Of a stretch of DNA of 64,000 bases, positions 8,201-14,952 are shown piece by piece. Position numbers and translations under genes: made by a program. This stretch comes from Jannaschia sp. CCS1 (GTDB lineage Bacteria > Pseudomonadota > Alphaproteobacteria > Rhodobacterales > Rhodobacteraceae). Below the pieces are notes generated by a model, which was not told where the DNA came from, searched no databases, and saw only the letters and a list, made by a program, of their open reading frames with translations. The DNA lies in contig NC_007802.1 in the NCBI RefSeq assembly GCF_000013565.1, positions 3,720,001 through 3,784,000 of the forward strand, read 5' to 3'. How positions within the stretch are numbered: the first letter of the stretch is position 1; each line of letters begins with the position of its first letter.

Positions 8201-9463
8201 ATGTATCGGGTCTGGAATTTCATTACCGGATATTCACTGCTTTTGATCGGAGGCGCGATCATCGCGTTGATCTGGGCGAATATCGATATCAACAGCTACC
8301 ATCATTTCACGGAAGTCGTGATCTGGGCCGACGCGCCTATCGGGCACCTGCACGACGACGGCCATGGCCATGTGGTTCGCGACCTGACGCTCCATTACCT
8401 CGTGAACGATCTGCTTATGGCCTTGTTCTTCGCCATCGCCGCAAAGGAGGTTTGGGAGGCCGTGATCCTGAAGAACGGCTCCCTGCGCGGTAAGAAGGCG
8501 GCAACGCCGTTGGTGGCCACGTTGGGCGGCATGGTCGGCCCAATCTCGATCTATCTCGGCATCGCTTATTTCCTGGGCTCCACCACTTTCGATGCGGTGG
8601 CCAACGGATGGGCGATCCCCACGGCCACGGATATTGCCTTCTCCTACCTTGTGGGACGTCTGGTGTTTGGCGCGGGCCATCCCGCCGTGCGGTTCCTGTT
8701 GCTGTTGGCCATTGCCGACGACGCTGCGGGCCTGCTGATCCTGGCGATTTTCTACCCATCGGGCGAATTGGCCCCGGCCTGGCTGCTTCTGTCGTTCGGG
8801 GCCGCTTTGGGCGTCTACGTGCTGGCCAATTGGCTGCCGCGGCGCCTGGATCGCGGTGATCAACTGCGCCGTCGGTCGTCCTGGATGCGACAGAAACTGT
8901 CCTTCTGGCCCTATGCGCTGGCCGGTTGCGCCAGTTGGTACGGCTTCATGCAATCGGGCCTGCACCCGGCGCTTGGCCTTTTGCCCATCGTGCTGACAAT
9001 CCCCCATGCGGACCGGGCTTTCGGCATCTTTTCCGCCGCAGAAGTGCATTTGCATGACCTGCTCAACACAATGGAACACGCGCTGAAATACCCGGTAGAG
9101 ATCATCCTGGGCCTCTTTGGCCTGATGAACGCGGGCGTTGCGTTTTCGGCCATGGGAGAGGCGACCTGGTTGGTTCTGGCGGGCCTTCTGATCGGCAAGC
9201 CTGTGGGTATTTTCCTGTTCGGATGGCTGGCGGCGAAACCGCTTGGCTTGGGCCTGCCCCAAGGCATGCGAATGATTGATCTTGTGGTCATTGGCTGCGT
9301 GGCTGCGATTGGCTTCACCGTCTCGCTCTTTGTGGCATCCGTCGCGTTCGAGCCCGGGCCCGTTCAGGATGCGGCCAAGATGGGAGCGTTGTTCTCGTTC
9401 GGAGCGGCGGCGGTCTCGATCATTGTTGGCAAGCTGACACAGGTGCAGAAGCAAGAGATCTAG
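8201..9463 (+). CDS. nhaA: Na+/H+ antiporter NhaA, divergent type
   Basis: A 420-residue polytopic antiporter that expels Na+ (Li+) in exchange for protons. NhaA landmarks: VNDLLMALFF (residues 68-77), ATDIAF with Asp144, and the paired aspartates IADDAAG (Asp173/Asp174) that bind the cation; later GLMNAGVAFS corresponds to the unwound helix region. The first periplasmic loop carries an unusual His/Asp-rich stretch, HLHDDGHGH (49-57). Family phrases such as FLVGLEIKRE are replaced by FAIAAKEVWEA, so this is a divergent branch. ATG 8201 is preferred over the upstream TTG at 8162. It follows the permease by 61 bp. Confidence 0.88.
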   Translation: MYRVWNFITGYSLLLIGGAIIALIWANIDINSYHHFTEVVIWADAPIGHLHDDGHGHVVRDLTLHYLVNDLLMALFFAIAAKEVWEAVILKNGSLRGKKAATPLVATLGGMVGPISIYLGIAYFLGSTTFDAVANGWAIPTATDIAFSYLVGRLVFGAGHPAVRFLLLLAIADDAAGLLILAIFYPSGELAPAWLLLSFGAALGVYVLANWLPRRLDRGDQLRRRSSWMRQKLSFWPYALAGCASWYGFMQSGLHPALGLLPIVLTIPHADRAFGIFSAAEVHLHDLLNTMEHALKYPVEIILGLFGLMNAGVAFSAMGEATWLVLAGLLIGKPVGIFLFGWLAAKPLGLGLPQGMRMIDLVVIGCVAAIGFTVSLFVASVAFEPGPVQDAAKMGALFSFGAAAVSIIVGKLTQVQKQEI

Positions 9464-9472
9464 GACGCGCGT

Positions 9473-9500
9473 GTCGGGGGGGCTGCCGCGCCCTCCCGAC
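9473..9500 (+). terminator. Hairpin after nhaA
   Basis: GTCGGGGGGGC (9473-9483) pairs with GCCCTCCCGAC (9490-9500), an 11-bp stem with one G-T pair and a 6-nt loop, 9 bp after the nhaA stop. There is no strong T-run after it, so efficiency as an intrinsic terminator is uncertain. Confidence 0.5.
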
Positions 9501-9648
9501 GCCGACTTGTGACACTTGGTCGAAAATGCCGTGTAATTGGTCAGGAAAATGGACATAATACCGCCGTAATGGGGCAGTATGTTTCCAATGTAGTGACATT
9601 TCGCGTTTAAGACGGGATGCGCTGGCAGGCAATTTGGGCGGCAACACG

Positions 9649-10308
9649 ATGTTAGAGTTCTCGGGCGTATCGAAATCGTTCTGGACCGGGGAACGCCGAA
9701 AGGTGATCCTGGACCGGGCGTCGTTTCGCGTGGACATCGGCTATTCGATGGGCATTCTCGCCCCCAACGGCACCGGTAAAACCACCCTTGTGAAAATGAT
9801 GTGCGGCCTGGAAAAGCCCGATGAAGGCTCCATCACGCGCAATGCGCGGATCTCTTTCCCGCTGGGGTTCATGGGTGGCATTCTCACAAAACTCTCGGCC
9901 ATGGAGAACGCGCGCTACATCGCGCAGCTTTATGGACTGGACCCTGACTACGTGGAAGCGTTTTGCCGTTGGGTCTGCGGGATCGAGGAATATTTTGACA
10001 TGCCCGTCGGCACCTATTCCGCCGGGATGCGATCCAGGTTCAACTTTTCGCTCCTTTTGGCGCTGGAGTTTGATATCTACCTAATTGATGAAGGGATGCC
10101 GAGTTCGACAGATGCCGAGTTCAATCGGCGCGCGGGCGGTATCCTGGCAGAGCGGCTGAAAGACGCGACGGTGATAATCGTCTCGCACCAGGCTGCAACG
10201 CTGGAGAAATTTGCGCGTCAAGCCGCCGTCCTGAGGGATGGTAAACTGTATCGGTTCGACACGCTGGAAGAGGCGAAGCAGCTTTATGACTACGAAACCC
10301 AAGGCTAG
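9649..10308 (+). CDS. kpsT: Capsular polysaccharide export ATP-binding protein KpsT
   Basis: A 219-residue ABC-2 ATPase of the KpsT/CtrD/BexA group that powers export of phospholipid-linked capsular polysaccharide. Walker A is GILAPNGTGKTT (35-46), the signature is the family-specific YSAGMRSR (123-130) and Walker B is IYLIDE (143-148). Size and the atypical signature both fit KpsT rather than a general importer ATPase. ATG 9649 is chosen over an in-frame TTG at 9634. The KpsE-like gene overlaps its 3' end. A KpsM permease is not in this window and must be encoded elsewhere. Confidence 0.9.
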   Translation: MLEFSGVSKSFWTGERRKVILDRASFRVDIGYSMGILAPNGTGKTTLVKMMCGLEKPDEGSITRNARISFPLGFMGGILTKLSAMENARYIAQLYGLDPDYVEAFCRWVCGIEEYFDMPVGTYSAGMRSRFNFSLLLALEFDIYLIDEGMPSSTDAEFNRRAGGILAERLKDATVIIVSHQAATLEKFARQAAVLRDGKLYRFDTLEEAKQLYDYETQG

Positions 10309-12058
10309 GAAGTTCCGCATCCGTCGCACAGACGGTACAGCCCCTGTCGGTGAAACCCGCGGGGCGGAGTCCGCTGACGCACGTGAAGATGCACCCACCG
10401 CACCAAGGCCAAACCCGGCCCCTGCGGCGCGCGCGCCCGCTGATGCGGAAGACACCAGCCTGCCTAATGTGACCGAGGACGGGTTTGGCGACATGGCCCT
10501 GCCCGGCTCTGCCGCGGCCGACCGCGCGCAAGCAGCAGCAGGCAACTCAGGCACGTCTGTCGAGGCAGAGCTGGCCGCAATCCGGGCTGAGGGGCTAACC
10601 GGTCGTCAACTGCGCATGGCGCGGCGCGCGGCACAAAAACACGGCCTGTCCCCGGCGTCGGATTTTGACGCGGTCCGCCAATTGCGCATGCGTGGGCTGG
10701 ACCCGTTTGGCCAATCCAACATGTTGGAGTTGGTGGTCAATGAGACCTCGGGCGCGGGCAATCCCGCCGGTGCATCGGCCACTGGCGCGGCGGCGGCTGG
10801 AACCACACTGCCCGTGCGCGCCGCCACAGCCCAGGTGCCCGCCACCCAGGTGGCAGCCCCGCCGCCGCCCGCAGGTATCGCCCATACCGCCGACACCCGC
10901 GCCGCGGAGATCATGAACGTGCAGCGCGACATCGCCAACCGGCGGCGTCGCAAACTGGTCCAACTGGCCACCCGACTGGCCCTGTTCGTGTTGCTGCCAA
11001 CGATGCTGGTTAGCTATTATTATTACGCCGTCGCCACACCGCTTTTCGCCACAAATACCGAGTTTGTAATCCAAAAAGCCGATGGGCCAGCGGGCGGTGG
11101 CGGCGGGTCTGGTGGACTTGGTGGAATACTGGGGGGCAGCAGTTTCGCGACCGTGCAGGAATCGATCACCGTTCAAAGCTACCTGGAAAGCCGCGAGGCC
11201 ATGCTGCGCCTGGATGAGGAGTTGGGGTTTCGCGATCACTTCTCGGGCGAGAACATTGATCCGCTTGTGCGTCTGGCACCCGATGCAACGGACGAGCAGA
11301 TGTACAAGACCTACAGTCGTAACCTGACGATCGGATATGACCCGGTCGAAGGGATCGTGCGGATGGAGGTGCTGGCCGCCGATGCTGCGACCTCTCAAGC
11401 CTTTTCGCAAGCCCTGATCACCTATGCGGAAGAGCGGGTGGACCAGATGTCATCGCGTCTGCGCGAAGATCAGATGGCCGGCGCACGCGAGGGATTTCAG
11501 GAGGCCGAGGACCGGTCGCTGACGGCACAGATGCGCGTGCTGGAATTGCAGGAACAACGCGGCGTTCTGTCGGCGGAGGCCGAGGTCAGCCAGGTCTTCA
11601 ACCAGATCGGCAACTACGAATTGCAACTCACCGAAGAGCGTCTGCGCCTGGCCGAAATCTCTGCCGCCTCCCGGCCCAATGCGACGCGGGTCCAGGTGGC
11701 CGAGGCGAATATCGCGCGCCTTGAGGCCCTGATTGACGAGCTGCGCGCCTCTCTCACCGACGATGGCGAGGGAGAGGTTTCGCTTGCACGTATCCAGTCC
11801 GAACTGGTCATCGCTCAAGCCGATCTTGAAACGCGCCAGCTTATGTTGACTGAAGCGCTACAAGCAATGGAATCGGCCCGGGTCGAGGCCAACCGCCAGA
11901 CGCTTTACATCTCCATGGGTGTCTTCCCGATCGCCCCCGATGAGGCCGCTTATCCGCGGGCCTTTGAGAAGACGCTGCTTGCACTTGTCGTCTTTTCTGG
12001 CATCTACCTTCTGGTATCGATGACCGCCTCGATCTTGCGGGAACAGGTAAGCTCCTGA
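10286..12058 (+). CDS. kpsE: Capsule export inner-membrane protein, KpsE/BexC/CtrB family
   Basis: A 590-residue polysaccharide co-polymerase/export protein that bridges the KpsMT transporter to the outer-membrane channel. The N-terminal ~215 residues are low-complexity Ala/Pro/Thr-rich and contain a short conserved-looking module (LTGRQLRMARRAAQKHG). Transmembrane helix 1 is at about 222-247 (ends SYYYYAVATPLF), a long coiled coil covers about 385-535, and TM2 is near the C-terminus (about 565-583). Two flanking TMs around a periplasmic coiled coil is the family topology. It starts inside the kpsT coding sequence (23-bp overlap), implying coupling. The long cytosolic N-terminus is larger than in E. 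coli KpsE (382 aa). Confidence 0.86.
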   Translation: MTTKPKARKFRIRRTDGTAPVGETRGAESADAREDAPTAPRPNPAPAARAPADAEDTSLPNVTEDGFGDMALPGSAAADRAQAAAGNSGTSVEAELAAIRAEGLTGRQLRMARRAAQKHGLSPASDFDAVRQLRMRGLDPFGQSNMLELVVNETSGAGNPAGASATGAAAAGTTLPVRAATAQVPATQVAAPPPPAGIAHTADTRAAEIMNVQRDIANRRRRKLVQLATRLALFVLLPTMLVSYYYYAVATPLFATNTEFVIQKADGPAGGGGGSGGLGGILGGSSFATVQESITVQSYLESREAMLRLDEELGFRDHFSGENIDPLVRLAPDATDEQMYKTYSRNLTIGYDPVEGIVRMEVLAADAATSQAFSQALITYAEERVDQMSSRLREDQMAGAREGFQEAEDRSLTAQMRVLELQEQRGVLSAEAEVSQVFNQIGNYELQLTEERLRLAEISAASRPNATRVQVAEANIARLEALIDELRASLTDDGEGEVSLARIQSELVIAQADLETRQLMLTEALQAMESARVEANRQTLYISMGVFPIAPDEAAYPRAFEKTLLALVVFSGIYLLVSMTASILREQVSS

Positions 12059-12067
12059 TCCGCACCA

Positions 12068-12089
12068 CCTCGGGGCCATGGCCCCGAGG
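12068..12089 (+). promoter_or_regulatory. 22-bp perfect palindrome before kdsA
   Basis: The 22 bp at 12068-12089 are perfectly self-complementary (arms CCTCGGGGCCA and TGGCCCCGAGG), lying between the kpsE stop and the kdsA start at 12099. The right arm overlaps the likely ribosome-binding GAGGA, so an RNA stem here could restrain kdsA translation or act as a partial terminator. Function is inferred. Confidence 0.4.
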
Positions 12090-12098
12090 AGCATCTGC

Positions 12099-12932
12099 AT
12101 GAAAACGGTTGAGATTGGAGGGCTGAGCGTCTCCAACACGGCCCCGCTTCTGGTAATCGCGGGGCCCTGCCAGCTGGAAAGTCTGGATCACGCGCGCATG
12201 ATCGCGGGGCACATGTCCCAGGTCTGCGCGCAGGTCGGCGCGCAATTTGTCTTCAAAGGCAGTTATGACAAAGCCAACCGCACCTCTCTTGACGGCAAGC
12301 GCGGCCTTGGGATGACAGCGGGGCTGGAGATCCTGGCCACGATCCGAGACGAGTTGGGCTGCCCGGTGCTCACCGATGTCCACACGCCCGAGCAATGTGA
12401 TCCAGTGGCCGGTGCGGTCGATATCTTGCAAATTCCCGCCTTCCTGTGCCGCCAGACCGATCTGCTATTGGCCGCAGGCAAAACCGGGGCCGCGATCAAT
12501 GTGAAGAAGGGGCAATTCCTGGCCCCATGGGATATGGCGAATGTGGCGCAGAAGGTCGCAAGCACGGGCAACGAGCGGTTGATGCTGACGGAGCGCGGCG
12601 TGTCATTCGGCTACAACGCGCTGGTTGCTGACATGCGGTCACTGCCGGAGATGGCGAAGACCGGTTACCCGGTGATCATGGATGCGACCCACGCCGTGGC
12701 ACAACCCGGCGGGCTTGGCGGATCATCGGGAGGACAGCGGGAATTCGCGCCGGTGCTGGCCCGTTCCGCCGTGGCGCTGGGAATTGGCGGTGTATTCCTG
12801 GAAACCCACGAAGACCCGGACACCGCGCCGTCAGACGGACCCAACATGATCCGCCTGGACGATATGGAAGGGGTCCTCGGCACGCTTATGGCGCTGGACA
12901 AAGTGGCCAAGGCCAACCCGGTGCAGCTATGA
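12099..12932 (+). CDS. kdsA: 3-deoxy-8-phosphooctulonate synthase (Kdo-8-P synthase)
   Basis: Condenses phosphoenolpyruvate with D-arabinose 5-phosphate to Kdo-8-phosphate, the precursor of Kdo for lipid A core and for the Kdo linker of group-2-type capsules. 277 aa. Motifs: IAGPCQLES (21-28), FKGSYDKANRTS, TDVHTPEQC, QIPAFLCRQTDLL and NVKKGQFLAPWDM. Cys24 occupies the place of the metal-ligand cysteine of metal-dependent (class II) enzymes, where E. coli KdsA has Asn. ATG 12099 is preceded by GAGGA; the in-frame ATG 12078 lies within a palindrome. Its place behind kpsTE fits a capsule role. Confidence 0.95.
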   Translation: MKTVEIGGLSVSNTAPLLVIAGPCQLESLDHARMIAGHMSQVCAQVGAQFVFKGSYDKANRTSLDGKRGLGMTAGLEILATIRDELGCPVLTDVHTPEQCDPVAGAVDILQIPAFLCRQTDLLLAAGKTGAAINVKKGQFLAPWDMANVAQKVASTGNERLMLTERGVSFGYNALVADMRSLPEMAKTGYPVIMDATHAVAQPGGLGGSSGGQREFAPVLARSAVALGIGGVFLETHEDPDTAPSDGPNMIRLDDMEGVLGTLMALDKVAKANPVQL

Positions 12933-14248
12933 TCAGAACGCTCCTCGCCATGCTCCTCGCCGCAATGCTCTGCGGGCCGGTCATTGCACAAACGGAGGGC
13001 AGCCAGCCCGATGGCACCATTGCCGTGGAAAGTGACCGGGCCCAGGACTTCGCGACCCGCGACAGGATCATGGATATTCTCGGTCAGCTTGACGGTTACG
13101 GCGATGTGCGCGCCACCGTGTCCAACGGCATCGTCACGCTGCGCGGGACGGTCGTGGATGCGAGCCGGATCACCGCGCTCAATGAGTTGGTGGCCCGTGT
13201 CGAGGGCGTGGTGGCCATTGAGAATACCGTGTCCGAGAGCACCGACGTGGTAGAGCGGTTGAACCCGGCCATCGACCGCATGCGAGACCGGCTGGCGCAG
13301 GCCGTGGCCTTCTCTCCACTGATCCTTGTGGCGGTGGGTGCGGGTGTCCTGATGGTCGCCTTCGGTCTTTGGCTGGCGCGCCGCAGCTGGCCCTGGGACA
13401 CCATCGCGCCAAATGCGTTCATCGCTGACATCTACCGCCAGATTGTCCGGCTGGCCTTTGTCGTGTTGGGCATTGTGCTTGCGCTCGATCTACTGAATGC
13501 GACGGCGCTTCTGGGGACCATCCTTGGGGCGGCTGGGATCGTCGGCCTCGCCATCGGCTTTGCCGTGCGTGACACGGTCGAGAACTTTATCTCGTCCATC
13601 ATGTTGTCGATCCGCCAGCCGTTTCGCCCAAAAGATCTGGTGGAGATTGAGGGCGATATGGGGCACGTCATCCGCCTGACCAGCCGCGCGACGATCCTTC
13701 TCAGCCTCGACGGAAACCACATCCGCATTCCCAATGCGACGGTCTTCAAGGCCAAGATTACGAACTTCACCCGCAACGATGAACGGCGGTTCACTTTCCT
13801 TGTGGGTGTAGACCCCAACGCCGATATCGCGGAGGCGCAGAAGATCATTCTCGCCGCGTTGAAGGAGCTACCGTTTCTTCTGAAGACACCCGGCCCCGGT
13901 GTCTGGGTCGAGGGCCTCGGAGCCTCGACCATCGACATCACGGCCGCCGGATGGATCAAGCAGCATGAGACGGGCATCGGCATGGCCAAGGGCGAGGCAA
14001 TCCGCGTTGTCAAAGCCCGCCTGGAGGAAGCCGGGATAACGCTGCCCGAGCCCACTTATCGCCTGTTGGGGGCAGACATTGGCGACGCGTCGAAAACGGC
14101 CCCGACAGCCGCTGCTCCACGCCCCGCGCAGGTCGAGGTGCAGCACGTGGGCGCTGATGAGGACGCCGCCCTGCAAGACATCATTCAGGCCGAACGCGAC
14201 GCCCTGCCCGATGACGACCTCCTCCGTCAGGAGGCCCCACAAGAATAG
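12929..14248 (+). CDS. Mechanosensitive channel (MscS family) with N-terminal BON domain
   Basis: A 439-residue membrane protein. Residues 1-20 are a signal peptide (ends GPVIAQ); about 44-110 form a BON domain (DGYGDVRATVSNGIVTLRGTVVD); TM segments are at about 130-155 and 170-225; then the MscS pore/beta region (GAAGIVGLAIGFAVRDTVENFISS, RQPFRPKDLVEI, NHIRIPNATVFKAKITNFTRND). It probably relieves osmotic downshock by opening under membrane tension; the BON domain may interact with periplasmic material. The C-terminal ~60 residues are acidic and probably disordered. The ATG overlaps the kdsA stop by 4 bp. Confidence 0.9.
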   Translation: MIRTLLAMLLAAMLCGPVIAQTEGSQPDGTIAVESDRAQDFATRDRIMDILGQLDGYGDVRATVSNGIVTLRGTVVDASRITALNELVARVEGVVAIENTVSESTDVVERLNPAIDRMRDRLAQAVAFSPLILVAVGAGVLMVAFGLWLARRSWPWDTIAPNAFIADIYRQIVRLAFVVLGIVLALDLLNATALLGTILGAAGIVGLAIGFAVRDTVENFISSIMLSIRQPFRPKDLVEIEGDMGHVIRLTSRATILLSLDGNHIRIPNATVFKAKITNFTRNDERRFTFLVGVDPNADIAEAQKIILAALKELPFLLKTPGPGVWVEGLGASTIDITAAGWIKQHETGIGMAKGEAIRVVKARLEEAGITLPEPTYRLLGADIGDASKTAPTAAAPRPAQVEVQHVGADEDAALQDIIQAERDALPDDDLLRQEAPQE

Positions 14249-14282
14249 CACGCATCCGGTCGGGAAAAACGCAATCGGGGTC

Positions 14283-14311
14283 TTGATCCCTGCCCCGGTG
14301 CGTCGTATCCC
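14283..14311 (+). promoter_or_regulatory. Candidate promoter of tRNA-Gln
   Basis: TTGATC (14283-14288) and TATCCC (14306-14311) are separated by 17 bp, followed by a GC-rich discriminator and then the tRNA 5' end 12 bp later. Spacing and discriminator composition suit a stable-RNA sigma-70 promoter; the -10 is only partly consensus. Confidence 0.45.
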
Positions 14312-14323
14312 CTCCGGCACAGT

Positions 14324-14398
14324 TGGGGTGTAGCCAAGCGGTAAGGCATCGGTTTTTGGTACCGTGTATCGTAGGTTCGAATCCTACCACCCCAGCCA
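14324..14398 (+). tRNA. tRNA-Gln (anticodon TTG)
   Basis: Complete 75-nt cloverleaf with encoded CCA. Acceptor stem TGGGGTG (14324-14330) pairs with CACCCCA (14388-14394), followed by discriminator G and CCA. The D-arm GCCAAGCGGTAAGGC, the anticodon loop TTTTGGT with anticodon TTG, and the T-arm GTAGG-TTCGAAT-CCTAC are all present. The last pair of the anticodon stem is T-T. Confidence 0.97.
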
Positions 14399-14952
14399 CG
14401 TCCCTCCTTGCCAATCGTCCCTTGCTACTTCGAGGCAGATATTGATCGACTATAGGCACTTTCGACCTAGGCGGCGCATGTGAGCCAGATTTAGGCCGAC
14501 ACGTCCGCCAAGTTTCTCTTGGCGATGTCCGCAGTACACGTTTGAAGTTTGAGCAAACCTGAATTGCTCAGAGCAGCACGACCCGCTCTTGTTGATCTGT
14601 CCAGCGCGCAGATCGCACAAATCATCACGCGGTCAAGGGCGTGTGCGGGGACGCGACCCCACTCGCTGGCTGCCGCGTGAGCGACACGGGGCGCTGACGC
14701 CCCACCCGGCGCCCTACAGGGTTGACGAAGGCCAGTTCTTTACAGAGTTCATGCGGCCTCATAACCGCCAGTGCGGCCTGTTCAGTGACCTCAGGGCCTG
14801 CACATCCGGACAGGTTCGGGCGCTCCGGACACATCCGGCAGGTGTGCCACTCGCCGTCGGTACATATCAAGGTCGTCAACTTCGCGATTGTAGACGACAT
14901 TGGAGGTCAGCATAGTTGCACCTGCTGCTCCGAATAGGGATTTCATGAACTT
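14399..14952. other. Gene-poor spacer after tRNA-Gln
   Basis: 554 bp without a convincing gene. Short open frames on both strands lack family features. It contains a small hairpin (GGGGCG-CTGA-CGCCCC, 14688-14703) and an imperfect direct repeat (ACATCCGGACAGG at 14802-14814, ACATCCGGCAGG at 14831-14842). It may be decayed sequence at the junction between a conserved block and the glycan locus; I find no integrase and no duplicated tRNA end. Confidence 0.5.

Noticed and set aside
8234-9556. A 440-codon open frame opposite nhaA
   Set aside because: Composition is Gln/His/Arg-rich, typical of antisense frames of a membrane protein gene.
14324-14398. tRNA-Gln as an active phage/island attachment site
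   Set aside because: No second copy of the tRNA 3' end and no integrase gene in the window; only the possibility is noted.
14589-14937. Small frames near 14.6-14.9 kb as possible transposase remnants
   Set aside because: No transposase motifs or terminal inverted repeats could be found; kept as a gene-poor spacer.
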